DNA of 64,000 bases from Nocardia altamirensis NBRC 108246 (GTDB lineage Bacteria > Actinomycetota > Actinomycetes > Mycobacteriales > Mycobacteriaceae): NCBI RefSeq assembly GCF_001612685.1, contig NZ_BDAY01000008.1:1-64000 (forward strand), in the 5' to 3' direction. The translations under genes were made by a program, and so were the position numbers. The notes below the pieces were generated by a model, which worked only from the letters and a program-made list of their open reading frames with translations, did no database searches and was not told where the DNA came from. Position 1 is the first letter of the stretch. Every line of letters starts with the position of its first letter. This document shows, in pieces, positions 56,335 to 64,000 of this stretch.

Positions 56335-57633
56335 TCAGACTGGTGTCATCGCGTCGTCGGCGGCGCGGCGCACCACCAGGGTGCCGTTCTGTCCGCCGAG
56401 GCCGAACGAATTGGTCAGCGCCACCTCGACCGGCACCTGCCGCGCGGTGCCCGGTACGTAGTCGAGATCGCATTCGGCGTCGCGATGGCGATAGTTGACC
56501 GTCGGGGGCACGGTGCCGGTGCGCACGCTGAGCACGGTGCTGATGAATTCCACTGCGCCGCAGGCGGCGATGAGATGGCCGGTCATCGACTTGTTCGCGG
56601 TGATCGCGAGTTGTGCCGCAGCGCTGCCGAAGACGTGTTTGATCGCAATGGTCTCTACCCGGTCGTTGAGCAGCGTGGCGGTGCCGTGCGCGTTGACGAG
56701 CCCGACCTGCGCCGGGCGCACGTCCGCGTCGGCCATGGCCGAGCGCATCGCCAGCGCCGCGCCTGCGCCGGCTGGATGCGGCTCGGTGAACCGGTGTGCG
56801 TCAAGCGATCTGCCGAATCCGGCGACCTCGGCATACCAGGGGGCCGATCGGCGGCGGGCATGTGCCTCGGTCTCTAACACGACCATGCCAGCGCCCTCGC
56901 CGACGACGAAACCCGTTCGGGTGGCATCGAACGGCCTGCCGGTGCGGCCGGGAAGGTTGTCGAAGGACGGTGCGCCGAGCGCGACCAGCCCGGCCATGCC
57001 GAGCGGGTTGATCATGGAATCCATTGCGCCGCACAGCACGACGTCGAGGTTGCCGCGGCGAAGCTGACGGAACGCGGTGCCGATGGCGTGCGCACCTGCC
57101 GCGCAGGCCGAGGTGATCAGGGTGGTCGGGCCCGCGACGCCGAGATGACCGGCCAGCAAGCCGATCACCAGGTCCTGTGGGTCACGGATCAGCGATACCG
57201 GATCGATCGTCGCCCGATCGGCCAGCGGGATCGGCAGGCGGAACCGTCCGTCCGCGCCGAGATGTCCGGCGATATCGCCCATCCGGACCAAGCCGAGCCC
57301 CGCGCCGAGTACCAGCCCGACCCGATCGGTGTCCGCCGCGAGCGGCTCGCCCGACCGGCGCAGGCCGCTGTCGGCGAGCGCCATGGCGCAGGCAGCGAGT
57401 GCGAAGCGCGCCTGCCGGTCGTCGCGCAGCGCAGCCGGAAACGGCCCGTCCCAGTACTCGTCGACGTCGAAGTCGGCGACCTCGGCGGCGATGCGGGTCG
57501 GCAGCGACGACGCGTCGAACAGGGTGATCGGCGCCTCGCCGGAGATGCCTGCGACCAGGCTGTCCCAGAATTGCTTGTGGCCGAGCCCGATCGGGGTGAC
57601 CGCGCCGAGTCCGGTGACCACGACGCGATTCAC
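56335..57633 (-). CDS. KS II-type beta-ketoacyl-ACP synthase (active)
   Basis: A 432-residue ketosynthase with Cys177 in LITSACAAGAHAIG, the HGTATLLND His, and KSMTGHLIAACGAVE, so the Cys-His-His site is complete. The C-terminal SFGLGGQNGTLVV is that of FabF/KS-alpha. It lies after the inactive-type hotdog gene with a four-base overlap. Together with the CLF-like protein at 52004 or 58118 it would form a KS/CLF dimer for chain extension. Confidence 0.89.
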   Translation of the reverse strand: MNRVVVTGLGAVTPIGLGHKQFWDSLVAGISGEAPITLFDASSLPTRIAAEVADFDVDEYWDGPFPAALRDDRQARFALAACAMALADSGLRRSGEPLAADTDRVGLVLGAGLGLVRMGDIAGHLGADGRFRLPIPLADRATIDPVSLIRDPQDLVIGLLAGHLGVAGPTTLITSACAAGAHAIGTAFRQLRRGNLDVVLCGAMDSMINPLGMAGLVALGAPSFDNLPGRTGRPFDATRTGFVVGEGAGMVVLETEAHARRRSAPWYAEVAGFGRSLDAHRFTEPHPAGAGAALAMRSAMADADVRPAQVGLVNAHGTATLLNDRVETIAIKHVFGSAAAQLAITANKSMTGHLIAACGAVEFISTVLSVRTGTVPPTVNYRHRDAECDLDYVPGTARQVPVEVALTNSFGLGGQNGTLVVRRAADDAMTPV

Positions 57634-58118
57634 GAGATCACCGGCTCGGTCGGTACGGCCCTGATCCGTTCGAGCGGCCAGCCGGAGTAGTAGCGGAACC
57701 GGTTCTCCTCGGCCGCGATCTCGCGGGGGTCGGTGATGTCTTGCAGGACATAGTTGAACCGCGCGACGCGGGCGATCGGCGTGGCCTCGTCGTAGGCCGC
57801 ACAGCTGAGTTGGGCCCAGCGCTTGCTCAGGCTGAGCATCCGCGTCTCGACCCGCATCGCCTTGCCCGGTGCGAGTTCGCCGACGATCTCGGCGCGATCG
57901 ATGATGCAGAGGAACGCGGAGACGGTGAAATCGGTGCTGTAATGCACCAGCCAGCCCGCGACCTGCGCCATCGATTCGAGCAGCAGCGAACCGCTGAGCA
58001 GCCTGCGGCCCGCGTAGCCGGCGCCGAGATGGTCCTCGGTGAGCGAGACGTGCTTGACCGCGACCATGGATTCGCCCTTGGTCGCCTCGAGCACCCGGTC
58101 ATAGAGCAGGAAACGCAT
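57630..58118 (-). CDS. Hotdog-fold dehydratase-like protein lacking the catalytic His
   Basis: A 162-residue FabZ-type hotdog protein. Glu48 in GSLLLESMAQVAGWL is present, but the position 14 residues before it, where FabZ has His, is Gly34 (HLGAGYAGRRLLSG). It is thus unlikely to dehydrate on its own and may pair with the intact enzyme at 53281, in the way dehydratase pairs act in aryl-polyene-type systems. ATG 58118 overlaps the preceding stop by one base and coincides with the domain start; the longer frame is rejected. Confidence 0.8.
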   Translation of the reverse strand: MRFLLYDRVLEATKGESMVAVKHVSLTEDHLGAGYAGRRLLSGSLLLESMAQVAGWLVHYSTDFTVSAFLCIIDRAEIVGELAPGKAMRVETRMLSLSKRWAQLSCAAYDEATPIARVARFNYVLQDITDPREIAAEENRFRYYSGWPLERIRAVPTEPVIS

Positions 58119-59431
58119 CACGCCACCTTCGCCTCGTAGGCACCGAACACGACGCATTCGCTCTGTCCCTGGAACCCGGCGGCGAGGCACGCGACGGTAT
58201 CGCCGTTCCGCACCCGCCGCGGGTCGCCGCGCACCAGGTCCAGGTCTGAATCAGGTTCGGGATTGCGGAGATTGGCGATCGGGGGGACGTAGTGCTCGGT
58301 GAGAGTGTGCACGGCGAAAACGCTCTGCAACGGCAGTGCCGCGGCCAGCGGATGGCCGGTGGCGCCCTTGGTGGACGTCACGGGAACTGTGCTGGCGTGC
58401 GTGCCGAGCACGGCGCTGATCGCGGTCGCTTCGATGCTGTCGCCCGACGGCAGCCCCGGCGCATCGGCATACACACAGGCGAGACGCTCCGGTGCCACCG
58501 CGGCGTCGTCGAGCGCTGCGGCGAAGGACCGTTCGATAGCGCGACGCGGCGGATACGGTTCGCGATCCGGCACCCCGAGGGCGGCACCGTGGCCGAGCAC
58601 CTCGGCGAGAATGCGTGCGCCCCTGGCCCTTGCGTGCGTGAGAGTCTCCAACACGAGCATCGCCGCGCCTTCGCCGGGCACGGTTCCGGTGCGGTCACGA
58701 TCGAACGGTCGGCACGAGACGGCCGCCGGATCGGTGGTCTTCGCGACGATGCCGAGGTAGAGAATGCGTTGCAGGGCAGACAGATTCAGCCGGGGGCTGA
58801 CGCCGCCCGCGAGCATGACCTCGGCCTCGCCCTCCTGCAGCATGCGCAGCGCGGCGCCGATGGCCTGTCCGCCCGCTTCACCGAACGGGCTGAACGAGGC
58901 ATTCGGTCCGTGCAGGCCGTACTGCATGGCGATCTGGCAGAGCGTCGCGTTGTTCAGCATCACGATCGACACCATGGGGGAGATCGAGCGCCACCCGGTG
59001 CCGCAGAACCGGTCGACGTCGAATCCACCTGTCCCGTCCATGGATCGGCGTGCGGCGAGCTCGAGATCGGCGATGTCGTAGTCGATCATCGTGACGCCGA
59101 GGGTGATGCCGGTCGCGTCGGCGTCGATGGTGTCGCGGTCGAGCTCGGCGCAGGCCAAGGCCTGTCCGGTCGCGGCGAACGCCATGTGCGTGTGCAGGCG
59201 CATCGCGCGGGCGGCTTTGCGGTCGGTGATCCACTCCCGAGGGTCGATGCCGCGTACCCGTCCTGCGGCCAGCGGCCGGTCTGCGTCGCCGCGCAGGGTG
59301 AGGTTTTCGGCGAGATCCTGCAGCGATGTGACACCGGATGCGCCGCGCAGCAGTGCTTTCCACTGGCTGCGCGGATCGTTGCCCAGCGCGGACACCGCGC
59401 CGACGCCGGTCACCACCACGCGGTCACGCAT
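58118..59431 (-). CDS. Ketosynthase-like chain-length-factor homolog
   Basis: A 437-residue KS-fold protein. The nucleophile position is Gly184 (SFSPFGEAGGQAIG), and the HGT motif is replaced by YADAPGLPSGD, so it cannot catalyse condensation. It overlaps the active KS gene at 59424 by eight bases, the classical KS-CLF coupled gene pair of type II polyketide systems, where the CLF helps set chain length. It retains the GHPLAAA loop. Confidence 0.86.
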   Translation of the reverse strand: MRDRVVVTGVGAVSALGNDPRSQWKALLRGASGVTSLQDLAENLTLRGDADRPLAAGRVRGIDPREWITDRKAARAMRLHTHMAFAATGQALACAELDRDTIDADATGITLGVTMIDYDIADLELAARRSMDGTGGFDVDRFCGTGWRSISPMVSIVMLNNATLCQIAMQYGLHGPNASFSPFGEAGGQAIGAALRMLQEGEAEVMLAGGVSPRLNLSALQRILYLGIVAKTTDPAAVSCRPFDRDRTGTVPGEGAAMLVLETLTHARARGARILAEVLGHGAALGVPDREPYPPRRAIERSFAAALDDAAVAPERLACVYADAPGLPSGDSIEATAISAVLGTHASTVPVTSTKGATGHPLAAALPLQSVFAVHTLTEHYVPPIANLRNPEPDSDLDLVRGDPRRVRNGDTVACLAAGFQGQSECVVFGAYEAKVA

Positions 59432-60752
59432 GACCGTTGCCGTCCGCCGGGCCCGGCCAGCGGCGCAGCACGATGCTCGCGTTCTGGCCGCCGAAGCCGA
59501 ATGAATTGCTCATCGCGACCTGAACCTGCTGCGCACGAGCGACATTCGGCACGTAGTCCAGATCGCAGTCCGGATCGGGGAATTCGTAGTTGATGGTCGG
59601 CGGCACCAGTCCGGTGCGGAGCACGTGCAGGCAGGTGACGCATTCGATCGCGCCTGCGGCGGCGATCGAATGACCGATCATGGACTTCTGCGAGCTGATC
59701 GGAATCGAGGTTGCTCGATCGCCGAAAACCTTGTGCACAGCCCGGGTTTCGGCCCGATCGTTGATCAGCGTCGAGGTGCCGTGCGCGCTGATGTAGTCGA
59801 TGTCCTCGGCGCGCAAGCCGCCGTCGATGAGGGCACCCGACATCGCCAATACGGCGCCCTCACCGTGCGGCGGGCTGTCGGTGATCCGGTAGGCATCGCA
59901 GGAGGTGCCGTACCCGGCCACCTCGGCCAGCGGTTGGGCGCCACGGCGGAGGGCGTGTTCGAGCTCCTCCAGGACGACGAACGCGGCGCCCTCGCTCATC
60001 ACGAAGCCACAGCGTCGGCGGTCGAACGGACGGCTGGCCGCCGCAGGCCGGTCGTTGAACCGGGTGGCCAGCGCGGTGAGCAGATCGAACGACGAGATGC
60101 CGAGGAAACTGAGCAGCGAATCGCAGCCGCCTGCGAGCACCACCTCGGCGTCGCCCTCGCGGATCCACAGGGTCGCCTCGCCGATCGCCTGGGTGCCCGA
60201 CGCACACGTCGCCGACACCGTCATGGTCGGCCCTGCGGCGCCGCATGCGTTGGCGAGCGTCGCCGCCGGTGCGTTCTTGCGCAGGGTATGGCGTTGCGCG
60301 GCAAGCATTCCGACGAACTCCCGGCCAGGGCCGCCCGCGCCCGTGGTGAGTTGTCTGGTGTGCAGGAGCCCGTCCAGCGCGCCGATGTCGTACATCTGAC
60401 CGGACGTGCCGACACACACCCCGAACCGCTCGGCGGGCGTGTCGGTCAGCCCAGCCCGATGTACCGCGGCGGTACCCGCGGCAAGTCCGAGTTGGACCAC
60501 CCTGGGCGCCGCGCCTGCCAATTTCTCGGCGTCCGCCAGATATCCGGCCGCTGCCGCCGCCGCGAGGAACCCGTCCTCGACCTCACCGGCCACCTGCGAG
60601 CCGAGCCCGGACGCGTCGAATCGGGAGATCGTGCGAATCCCGGAGCGGCCGTCGACGAAGCCACGGAAGGTTGTCTCGGCGTCCCAGCCGAGCGGAGTCA
60701 CCATCTCGGCCGCGGTGATGACCACCCGCCGCGGGTGCGCTTCGCCGGACAC
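59424..60752 (-). CDS. KS-alpha-type beta-ketoacyl-ACP synthase (active)
   Basis: A 442-residue ketosynthase with Cys183 in TVSATCASGTQAIG, His in SAHGTSTLIND, and His in QKSMIGHSIAAAGAIE: a complete active site. It is closely similar in its conserved ends (NSFGFGGQNASIVL) to FabF. It starts three bases after the ACP stop and overlaps the CLF homolog downstream, so this trio (ACP-KS-CLF) is a minimal type II synthase. Confidence 0.9.
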   Translation of the reverse strand: MSGEAHPRRVVITAAEMVTPLGWDAETTFRGFVDGRSGIRTISRFDASGLGSQVAGEVEDGFLAAAAAAGYLADAEKLAGAAPRVVQLGLAAGTAAVHRAGLTDTPAERFGVCVGTSGQMYDIGALDGLLHTRQLTTGAGGPGREFVGMLAAQRHTLRKNAPAATLANACGAAGPTMTVSATCASGTQAIGEATLWIREGDAEVVLAGGCDSLLSFLGISSFDLLTALATRFNDRPAAASRPFDRRRCGFVMSEGAAFVVLEELEHALRRGAQPLAEVAGYGTSCDAYRITDSPPHGEGAVLAMSGALIDGGLRAEDIDYISAHGTSTLINDRAETRAVHKVFGDRATSIPISSQKSMIGHSIAAAGAIECVTCLHVLRTGLVPPTINYEFPDPDCDLDYVPNVARAQQVQVAMSNSFGFGGQNASIVLRRWPGPADGNGHA

Positions 60753-60755
60753 CGC

Positions 60756-61421
60756 TTACTCCGAGATCGCGCCGGCCGGTGCGGGATCGCCCGCCTGCGC
60801 CGTCGCGGCGGCCGCCTCGGCGGCTTGCACGCGACTCTGCTCGACCAACCGCGCCACCTCGTCGAGATCCCGGATCTCCTCGAACCAGTTCTGGTTCAGC
60901 TCATCTCCGGGGATCGCGGTGAGCTCGGTGGCGCACTTGTCGCATTCGGCATGGAACTCGCCGTCCGCGTTGCGCACGAAGGTGCGGCCGCCGCCGCAGG
61001 ACGGGCACGTCTCCGGGATGGTGTCGAGCAACCGCTTGCACAGGCCTCCCCAGGTCTCGACCGTCCAGAGTGCGGCAACGTCTTCGACCCGCATCCCCGG
61101 CTCGACCTTGCTGAGGTCGACACCGAGCAGGCGCTCCCGGACCAGGTAGGCGCCGAGGGGGGTCAGCCTGCGCAACGTATCGACGGCAGCGCCAGCGCCG
61201 AAGACGTCCTCGGCCTGTTCGTTCAGATCGTCGCGCGGCACGGAGATCGGCAGGAACTGCTCGAGCCGGAACGTGATGTCCAGGAAGTCGATTGATTCCG
61301 CGCCGAGCTCCGGAATCAGCAGTTTGTCGGACGTCACGTCGTCCAGTTCGACGGCAAGCGCCAAAGCGACTGCGCTGCGTACGATGTCGGAGAGTTCGTC
61401 CGAACTCAGCATGGAACTCAC
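60756..61421 (-). CDS. Acyl carrier protein with C-terminal zinc-ribbon extension
   Basis: A 221-residue protein, far longer than a normal ACP. Residues about 1-105 hold the carrier domain with Ser43 in ELGAESIDFLDI. Residues about 125-175 hold a rubredoxin-like zinc ribbon: CPSC (Cys139, Cys142) and CDKC (Cys160, Cys163). An Ala-rich tail ends the protein. The ribbon could dock the carrier to partner enzymes. GTG 61421 has an AGGAGG site about seven bases upstream; an ATG three codons later is the alternative. I do not know a characterised carrier with this extension. Confidence 0.87.
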   Translation of the reverse strand: MSSMLSSDELSDIVRSAVALALAVELDDVTSDKLLIPELGAESIDFLDITFRLEQFLPISVPRDDLNEQAEDVFGAGAAVDTLRRLTPLGAYLVRERLLGVDLSKVEPGMRVEDVAALWTVETWGGLCKRLLDTIPETCPSCGGGRTFVRNADGEFHAECDKCATELTAIPGDELNQNWFEEIRDLDEVARLVEQSRVQAAEAAAATAQAGDPAPAGAISE

Positions 61422-61474
61422 AGCGTTCCTCCTCGGATCGGTGTACGGGGTGTTGGTTCTGTCTTGGTGTGGAT

Positions 61475-62842
61475 TCAGCCCTTGGCCGTGAGCCGGGAGT
61501 ACCGGGCAAGCACGCCGTCGAGGCGTCGGTAGAGCTCGTCGACCTCGTCGGTCGTGATGGTGAGCGGCGGCACGATGCCGATGGTGCCGCCGAGGCCCTC
61601 CGCGCCCTGGCTGCCGATGATCAGACCGCTCAGCGCGAGTCGGTCCTCGATCACTTGCCATTGCTGTTGCGGGATAGGTTCTTTGGTCGCGCGGTCCTTC
61701 ACCAGTTCGATGCCCATCAGGAGTCCCGCGCCGCGGATGTCGCCGACGATCGCGTGCTCGCGCAGGTTCTCGAACTTGTCGAACAGGTACTTGCCGGTCT
61801 GGCGCACCTGGTCGACGATGCCGTCGCGCTGCATGATGTCGAGGGTGGCCAGCGCCGAGGCGCAGCACAGCGGGTTGCCGTTCGTCGTGCTCCCGGTCGC
61901 GATGAAACCATCCACCGCGGTGAGGAATTCGCGATACACGGCGTCGTGCACCACGACGGCGCCGAACGGCAGATAGCCGCTGTTGATGCCCTTGGACAGC
62001 GCAAGGAAATCCGGTCGCACGCCGAAGTAGTCGGCGCCGAACCATTCACCGAGCCTGCCGAATCCGGTGATCACCTCGTCGTAGGCCAGCAAAATGTCAT
62101 TGCTGTCGCAGATTTCGCGAAGTCGTTCGTGATATTCGCGGGTCGGCACAATTGCGCCGCCGACACCGAGTGCCGGTTCGATCAGGACACCCGCGATATT
62201 TCCCGCACCGAGCCGCTCGATCATCGTCTCGATGGCGTCGGCACAGGCGAGGCTGCATGTTCCCGCACAGCCCGATTCGCAGCGGTAGGCATACGGCGAC
62301 GGCGCGTGGTGGAAGCCGGGCATCAACGGCTCGAATTGCTGACGGAATCGGCGGAAGGCCGAGCCGGTGGCGCTCAACGCGCCGTAGGTGACGCCGTGAT
62401 AGGCCCGATCCAGGGCGATCACACCGAGTTTCGTGGTGTCCTGGCCGAAACGGATCCGTTGATACTGGCGCATCATCTTGAGGATGGTCTCGTTGGCCTC
62501 GGATCCGGTGGAGGCGTAGAAGACGGTGTTCATCCCCTCGGGTGTCACCGCAGCCAGCCTGCGGGCGTACTCGTCGGCGGCCTGATGCGTTGCGCGCTCG
62601 ATGGGGAAGTAGAGCAGTTTTCCCGCTTGTTCGCGGATGGCCTCGATGATTTCCGGATGCGCGCCGCCGAGGCTCAGATTGCACAATCCGCCGAAAGCGT
62701 TGAGATACTTGTTGCCTTCGGTATCCACCACCCACACACCGTCGGCGGAGGCGATACTGATGCCGCGCTTCCGGAAACCGCGCATATTGGTGAATCCGTG
62801 CCAGAATGTCGAATCTGTTTCCGACTCAATCTGATTCGGCAT
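61475..62842 (-). CDS. Class III (omega-type) aminotransferase
   Basis: A 455-residue PLP enzyme: FYASTGSEANETILKMMRQY, AYHGVTYGALSATG, the PLP-ring Asp255 in LLAYDEVITGFGRLGEWFGA, Lys284 in LALSKGINSGYLPFGA, and the GSTTNGNPLCCASALAT loop. It resembles omega-amino acid/beta-alanine-pyruvate aminotransferases acting on amines or terminal aldehydes. It is the first gene of the long operon that makes the chain, so it may aminate an aldehyde or keto intermediate. The 129-bp gap upstream is the likely operon promoter. Confidence 0.88.
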   Translation of the reverse strand: MPNQIESETDSTFWHGFTNMRGFRKRGISIASADGVWVVDTEGNKYLNAFGGLCNLSLGGAHPEIIEAIREQAGKLLYFPIERATHQAADEYARRLAAVTPEGMNTVFYASTGSEANETILKMMRQYQRIRFGQDTTKLGVIALDRAYHGVTYGALSATGSAFRRFRQQFEPLMPGFHHAPSPYAYRCESGCAGTCSLACADAIETMIERLGAGNIAGVLIEPALGVGGAIVPTREYHERLREICDSNDILLAYDEVITGFGRLGEWFGADYFGVRPDFLALSKGINSGYLPFGAVVVHDAVYREFLTAVDGFIATGSTTNGNPLCCASALATLDIMQRDGIVDQVRQTGKYLFDKFENLREHAIVGDIRGAGLLMGIELVKDRATKEPIPQQQWQVIEDRLALSGLIIGSQGAEGLGGTIGIVPPLTITTDEVDELYRRLDGVLARYSRLTAKG

Positions 62843-62971
62843 GACACTCCTCGCGTCGCCATTTCGAATACGGACCGGAATGGAAGATGTTCTGAGCGAA
62901 CCGGTCTCGTGTTGAAATGACGATAGCGTTGGGTACGGACCCGTTTCCTCAGCCGAACGATCACACCTGAC
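62843..62971 (-). promoter_or_regulatory. Likely promoter region of the type II operon
   Basis: A 129-bp non-coding gap, much larger than any other between genes of the minus-strand block, directly upstream of the aminotransferase gene. No clear 11-bp-spaced heptamers of the kind at 33908 were found on this strand, and no definite -10/-35 pair could be assigned by eye. Confidence 0.45.
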
Positions 62972-63748
62972 TCAACGCTTGGTGGATGCTGTCGCGGCGC
63001 TCAGCTGAGCATTGAGAGAATCTGTCGATGAGACGGCCAACGTCGCGAGATCCCATCCGGCCCTTCGGCACTGGAGACCTGCCGCGGTGGCTTCGGCGAG
63101 GATAGTCCGCATGTCCATCGCCCACCACTCCTGGGTGCTGACCGACTCTCGAACCGTCCGATCGTCCCGCAGCACCCGGCAGATCGTGGTCAGCTCGATC
63201 CGGCCGGGAACGGCCGCGGGCCGTGAGCCGAGCCAGATCTCGTGCCTGCATTCACCGAAGCGTGCGGCGCCGACCCGGATCGGCCGGACCGTTCGCGTCG
63301 CGGGAAAGGGCGCGGCGTCGACGACGGCGCGGCAGCCGGGGGCGAGTCGGTCGGCGAGCAACTGCCACAACCGATGTCGATCCTCCGGTGTCAGATACCC
63401 GAGCACGCCGCAGGCGACCACGCCGCCGAGTCGGTCGGGGAGGGTGGTCTCCTCCAGGATGGTCGCGGCGATCGTCACCCGGCGCGCGAGCGCGGGATCC
63501 GCCTGCACCCTGCTGGCGAGTGCGGCCCGCATGGCAGCGGAGGGCTCGATCGCGAGAATCGGCACGTCGGCCAGTGCGGCGCCGACGATCTCGACGACGA
63601 GGCCGGTGCCGGCCCCGATGTCGATGATCGGTGAATTCGTCTGTGCGGCAGGGGCCATGGCATTTGCCAGTGCGGTGGCGCGCGGCTTCCAATAGGGGCG
63701 ACCGGCGATGTCGTAGAACTCGGCGGCGTCACGGTAGATATCGGCCAT
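62972..63748 (-). CDS. Class I SAM-dependent methyltransferase
   Basis: A 258-residue methyltransferase: SPIIDIGAGTGLVVEIVGAAL (motif I), ILAIEPSAAMRAAL (motif II), GVVACGVLGYL and LAPGCRAVVDAAPFP, with a C-terminal half lacking obvious further domains. The general pattern is of small-molecule methyltransferases. It lies six bases after the gene running off the window edge and would be co-transcribed with it. Target unknown. Confidence 0.83.
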   Translation of the reverse strand: MADIYRDAAEFYDIAGRPYWKPRATALANAMAPAAQTNSPIIDIGAGTGLVVEIVGAALADVPILAIEPSAAMRAALASRVQADPALARRVTIAATILEETTLPDRLGGVVACGVLGYLTPEDRHRLWQLLADRLAPGCRAVVDAAPFPATRTVRPIRVGAARFGECRHEIWLGSRPAAVPGRIELTTICRVLRDDRTVRESVSTQEWWAMDMRTILAEATAAGLQCRRAGWDLATLAVSSTDSLNAQLSAATASTKR

Positions 63749-63754
63749 GACGGT

Positions 63755-64000
63755 TCACCGTCCCGCGGTCGGCAGCGCGTGCGTGCCAAGGCGATGTTCG
63801 AGGATCTGTTGCATATTGCGCAGTTCCAGCACGTCGCACGCATGGAACAGTGGCCACATCGTGCCCGGCCAGTTCCGGCGGCCGCGGGGAGACAAGTGCG
63901 GGTACGGATTCTTGTCGTAGTACGGGTGCCGCCAGATCGTCCACGACACGAGTGCACCGCTGCGCTGCTGCACATGGCGCGCGGACAAGACGCGGCCGCA
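63755..64000 (-). CDS. Unrecognised protein, C-terminal end only (runs off the window)
   Basis: The minus-strand frame is open to the window edge, so only about the last 81 residues are seen; a TTG near 63988 is not needed as a start. Visible segments are SWTIWRHPYYDKNPYPHL, PGTMWPLFHACDVLELRNMQQILEHRLG. They read as real protein but match no family I recognise. It is upstream of the methyltransferase in the same direction and probably part of the cluster. Confidence 0.6.
   Translation of the reverse strand, partial: CGRVLSARHVQQRSGALVSWTIWRHPYYDKNPYPHLSPRGRRNWPGTMWPLFHACDVLELRNMQQILEHRLGTHALPTAGR

Overview
The window is high-GC actinobacterial DNA, most likely Nocardia or a close relative in the Nocardiaceae. 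The grounds are base composition, frequent GTG starts, an XRE/DUF5753 regulator next to a DUF574-type methyltransferase, a furA-katG pair, an F420-type nitroreductase-like protein, a SARP regulator and a lipoprotein class A beta-lactamase. Genus assignment is inference.

Positions 1-19.6 kb look like ordinary chromosome. They hold a TVP38/DedA-type membrane protein, two alpha/beta hydrolases, an excalibur lipoprotein, an APC permease, an AadA-like nucleotidyltransferase, VOC proteins, a TetR regulator with a visible operator, a luciferase-like oxidoreductase, an acyl-CoA dehydrogenase, furA-katG and a GGDEF protein. The left edge carries a 330-bp element bounded by 34-bp inverted repeats and a separate 19-bp-period direct repeat.

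From about 19.6 kb to the right edge lies one large biosynthetic locus that runs out of the window. Part A (19617-33847) is a SARP activator followed by an overlapping plus-strand operon that reads as the prodiginine/tambjamine bipyrrole pathway: PCP (PigG), ACP-alpha-oxoamine synthase (PigH), prolyl adenylation enzyme (PigI), O-methyltransferase (PigF), PEP-synthase-like condensing ligase (PigC/RedH/TamQ), tandem ketosynthase (PigJ), prolyl-PCP dehydrogenase (PigA) and a HapK/RedY protein. A convergent nitroreductase-fold gene could supply the PigM oxidation. Together these would make 4-methoxy-2,2'-bipyrrole-5-carbaldehyde (MBC) and a ligase to join it to an amine or pyrrole.

Part B (34144-39911) is FAAL-ACP, KAS III, and a fusion of an ABC1/UbiB-type kinase with a class III aminotransferase. 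It is preceded by four heptamer repeats at 11-12 bp spacing next to a -10-like hexamer, which is the layout of SARP-controlled promoters. Part C (39933-43109) interrupts the locus with two serine beta-lactamase-fold genes, a LysR regulator and an internally deleted methyltransferase remnant. Part D (43378-46593) is a tandem (pseudo-)aminotransferase and a LuxR/NarL-type regulator.

Part E (46539-62842, minus strand) is a tightly packed 15-gene operon for a dissociated, highly reducing type II fatty acid/polyketide system. It has a class III aminotransferase, an ACP with a C-terminal zinc ribbon, two KS genes plus two KS-like genes lacking the active Cys (CLF-like), two hotdog proteins (one lacking the catalytic His), two KRs, a FabL-like enoyl reductase, a holo-ACP synthase, a radical SAM protein, a methyltransferase and an ABC exporter. 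A further methyltransferase and a truncated gene lie upstream. The window contains no visible PigB, PigD, RedL or RedK for the usual second pyrrole. The working hypothesis is a bipyrrole joined by the PigC-like ligase to an amine whose chain comes from the type II machinery, a tambjamine-like hybrid. The product is not determinable from sequence alone.
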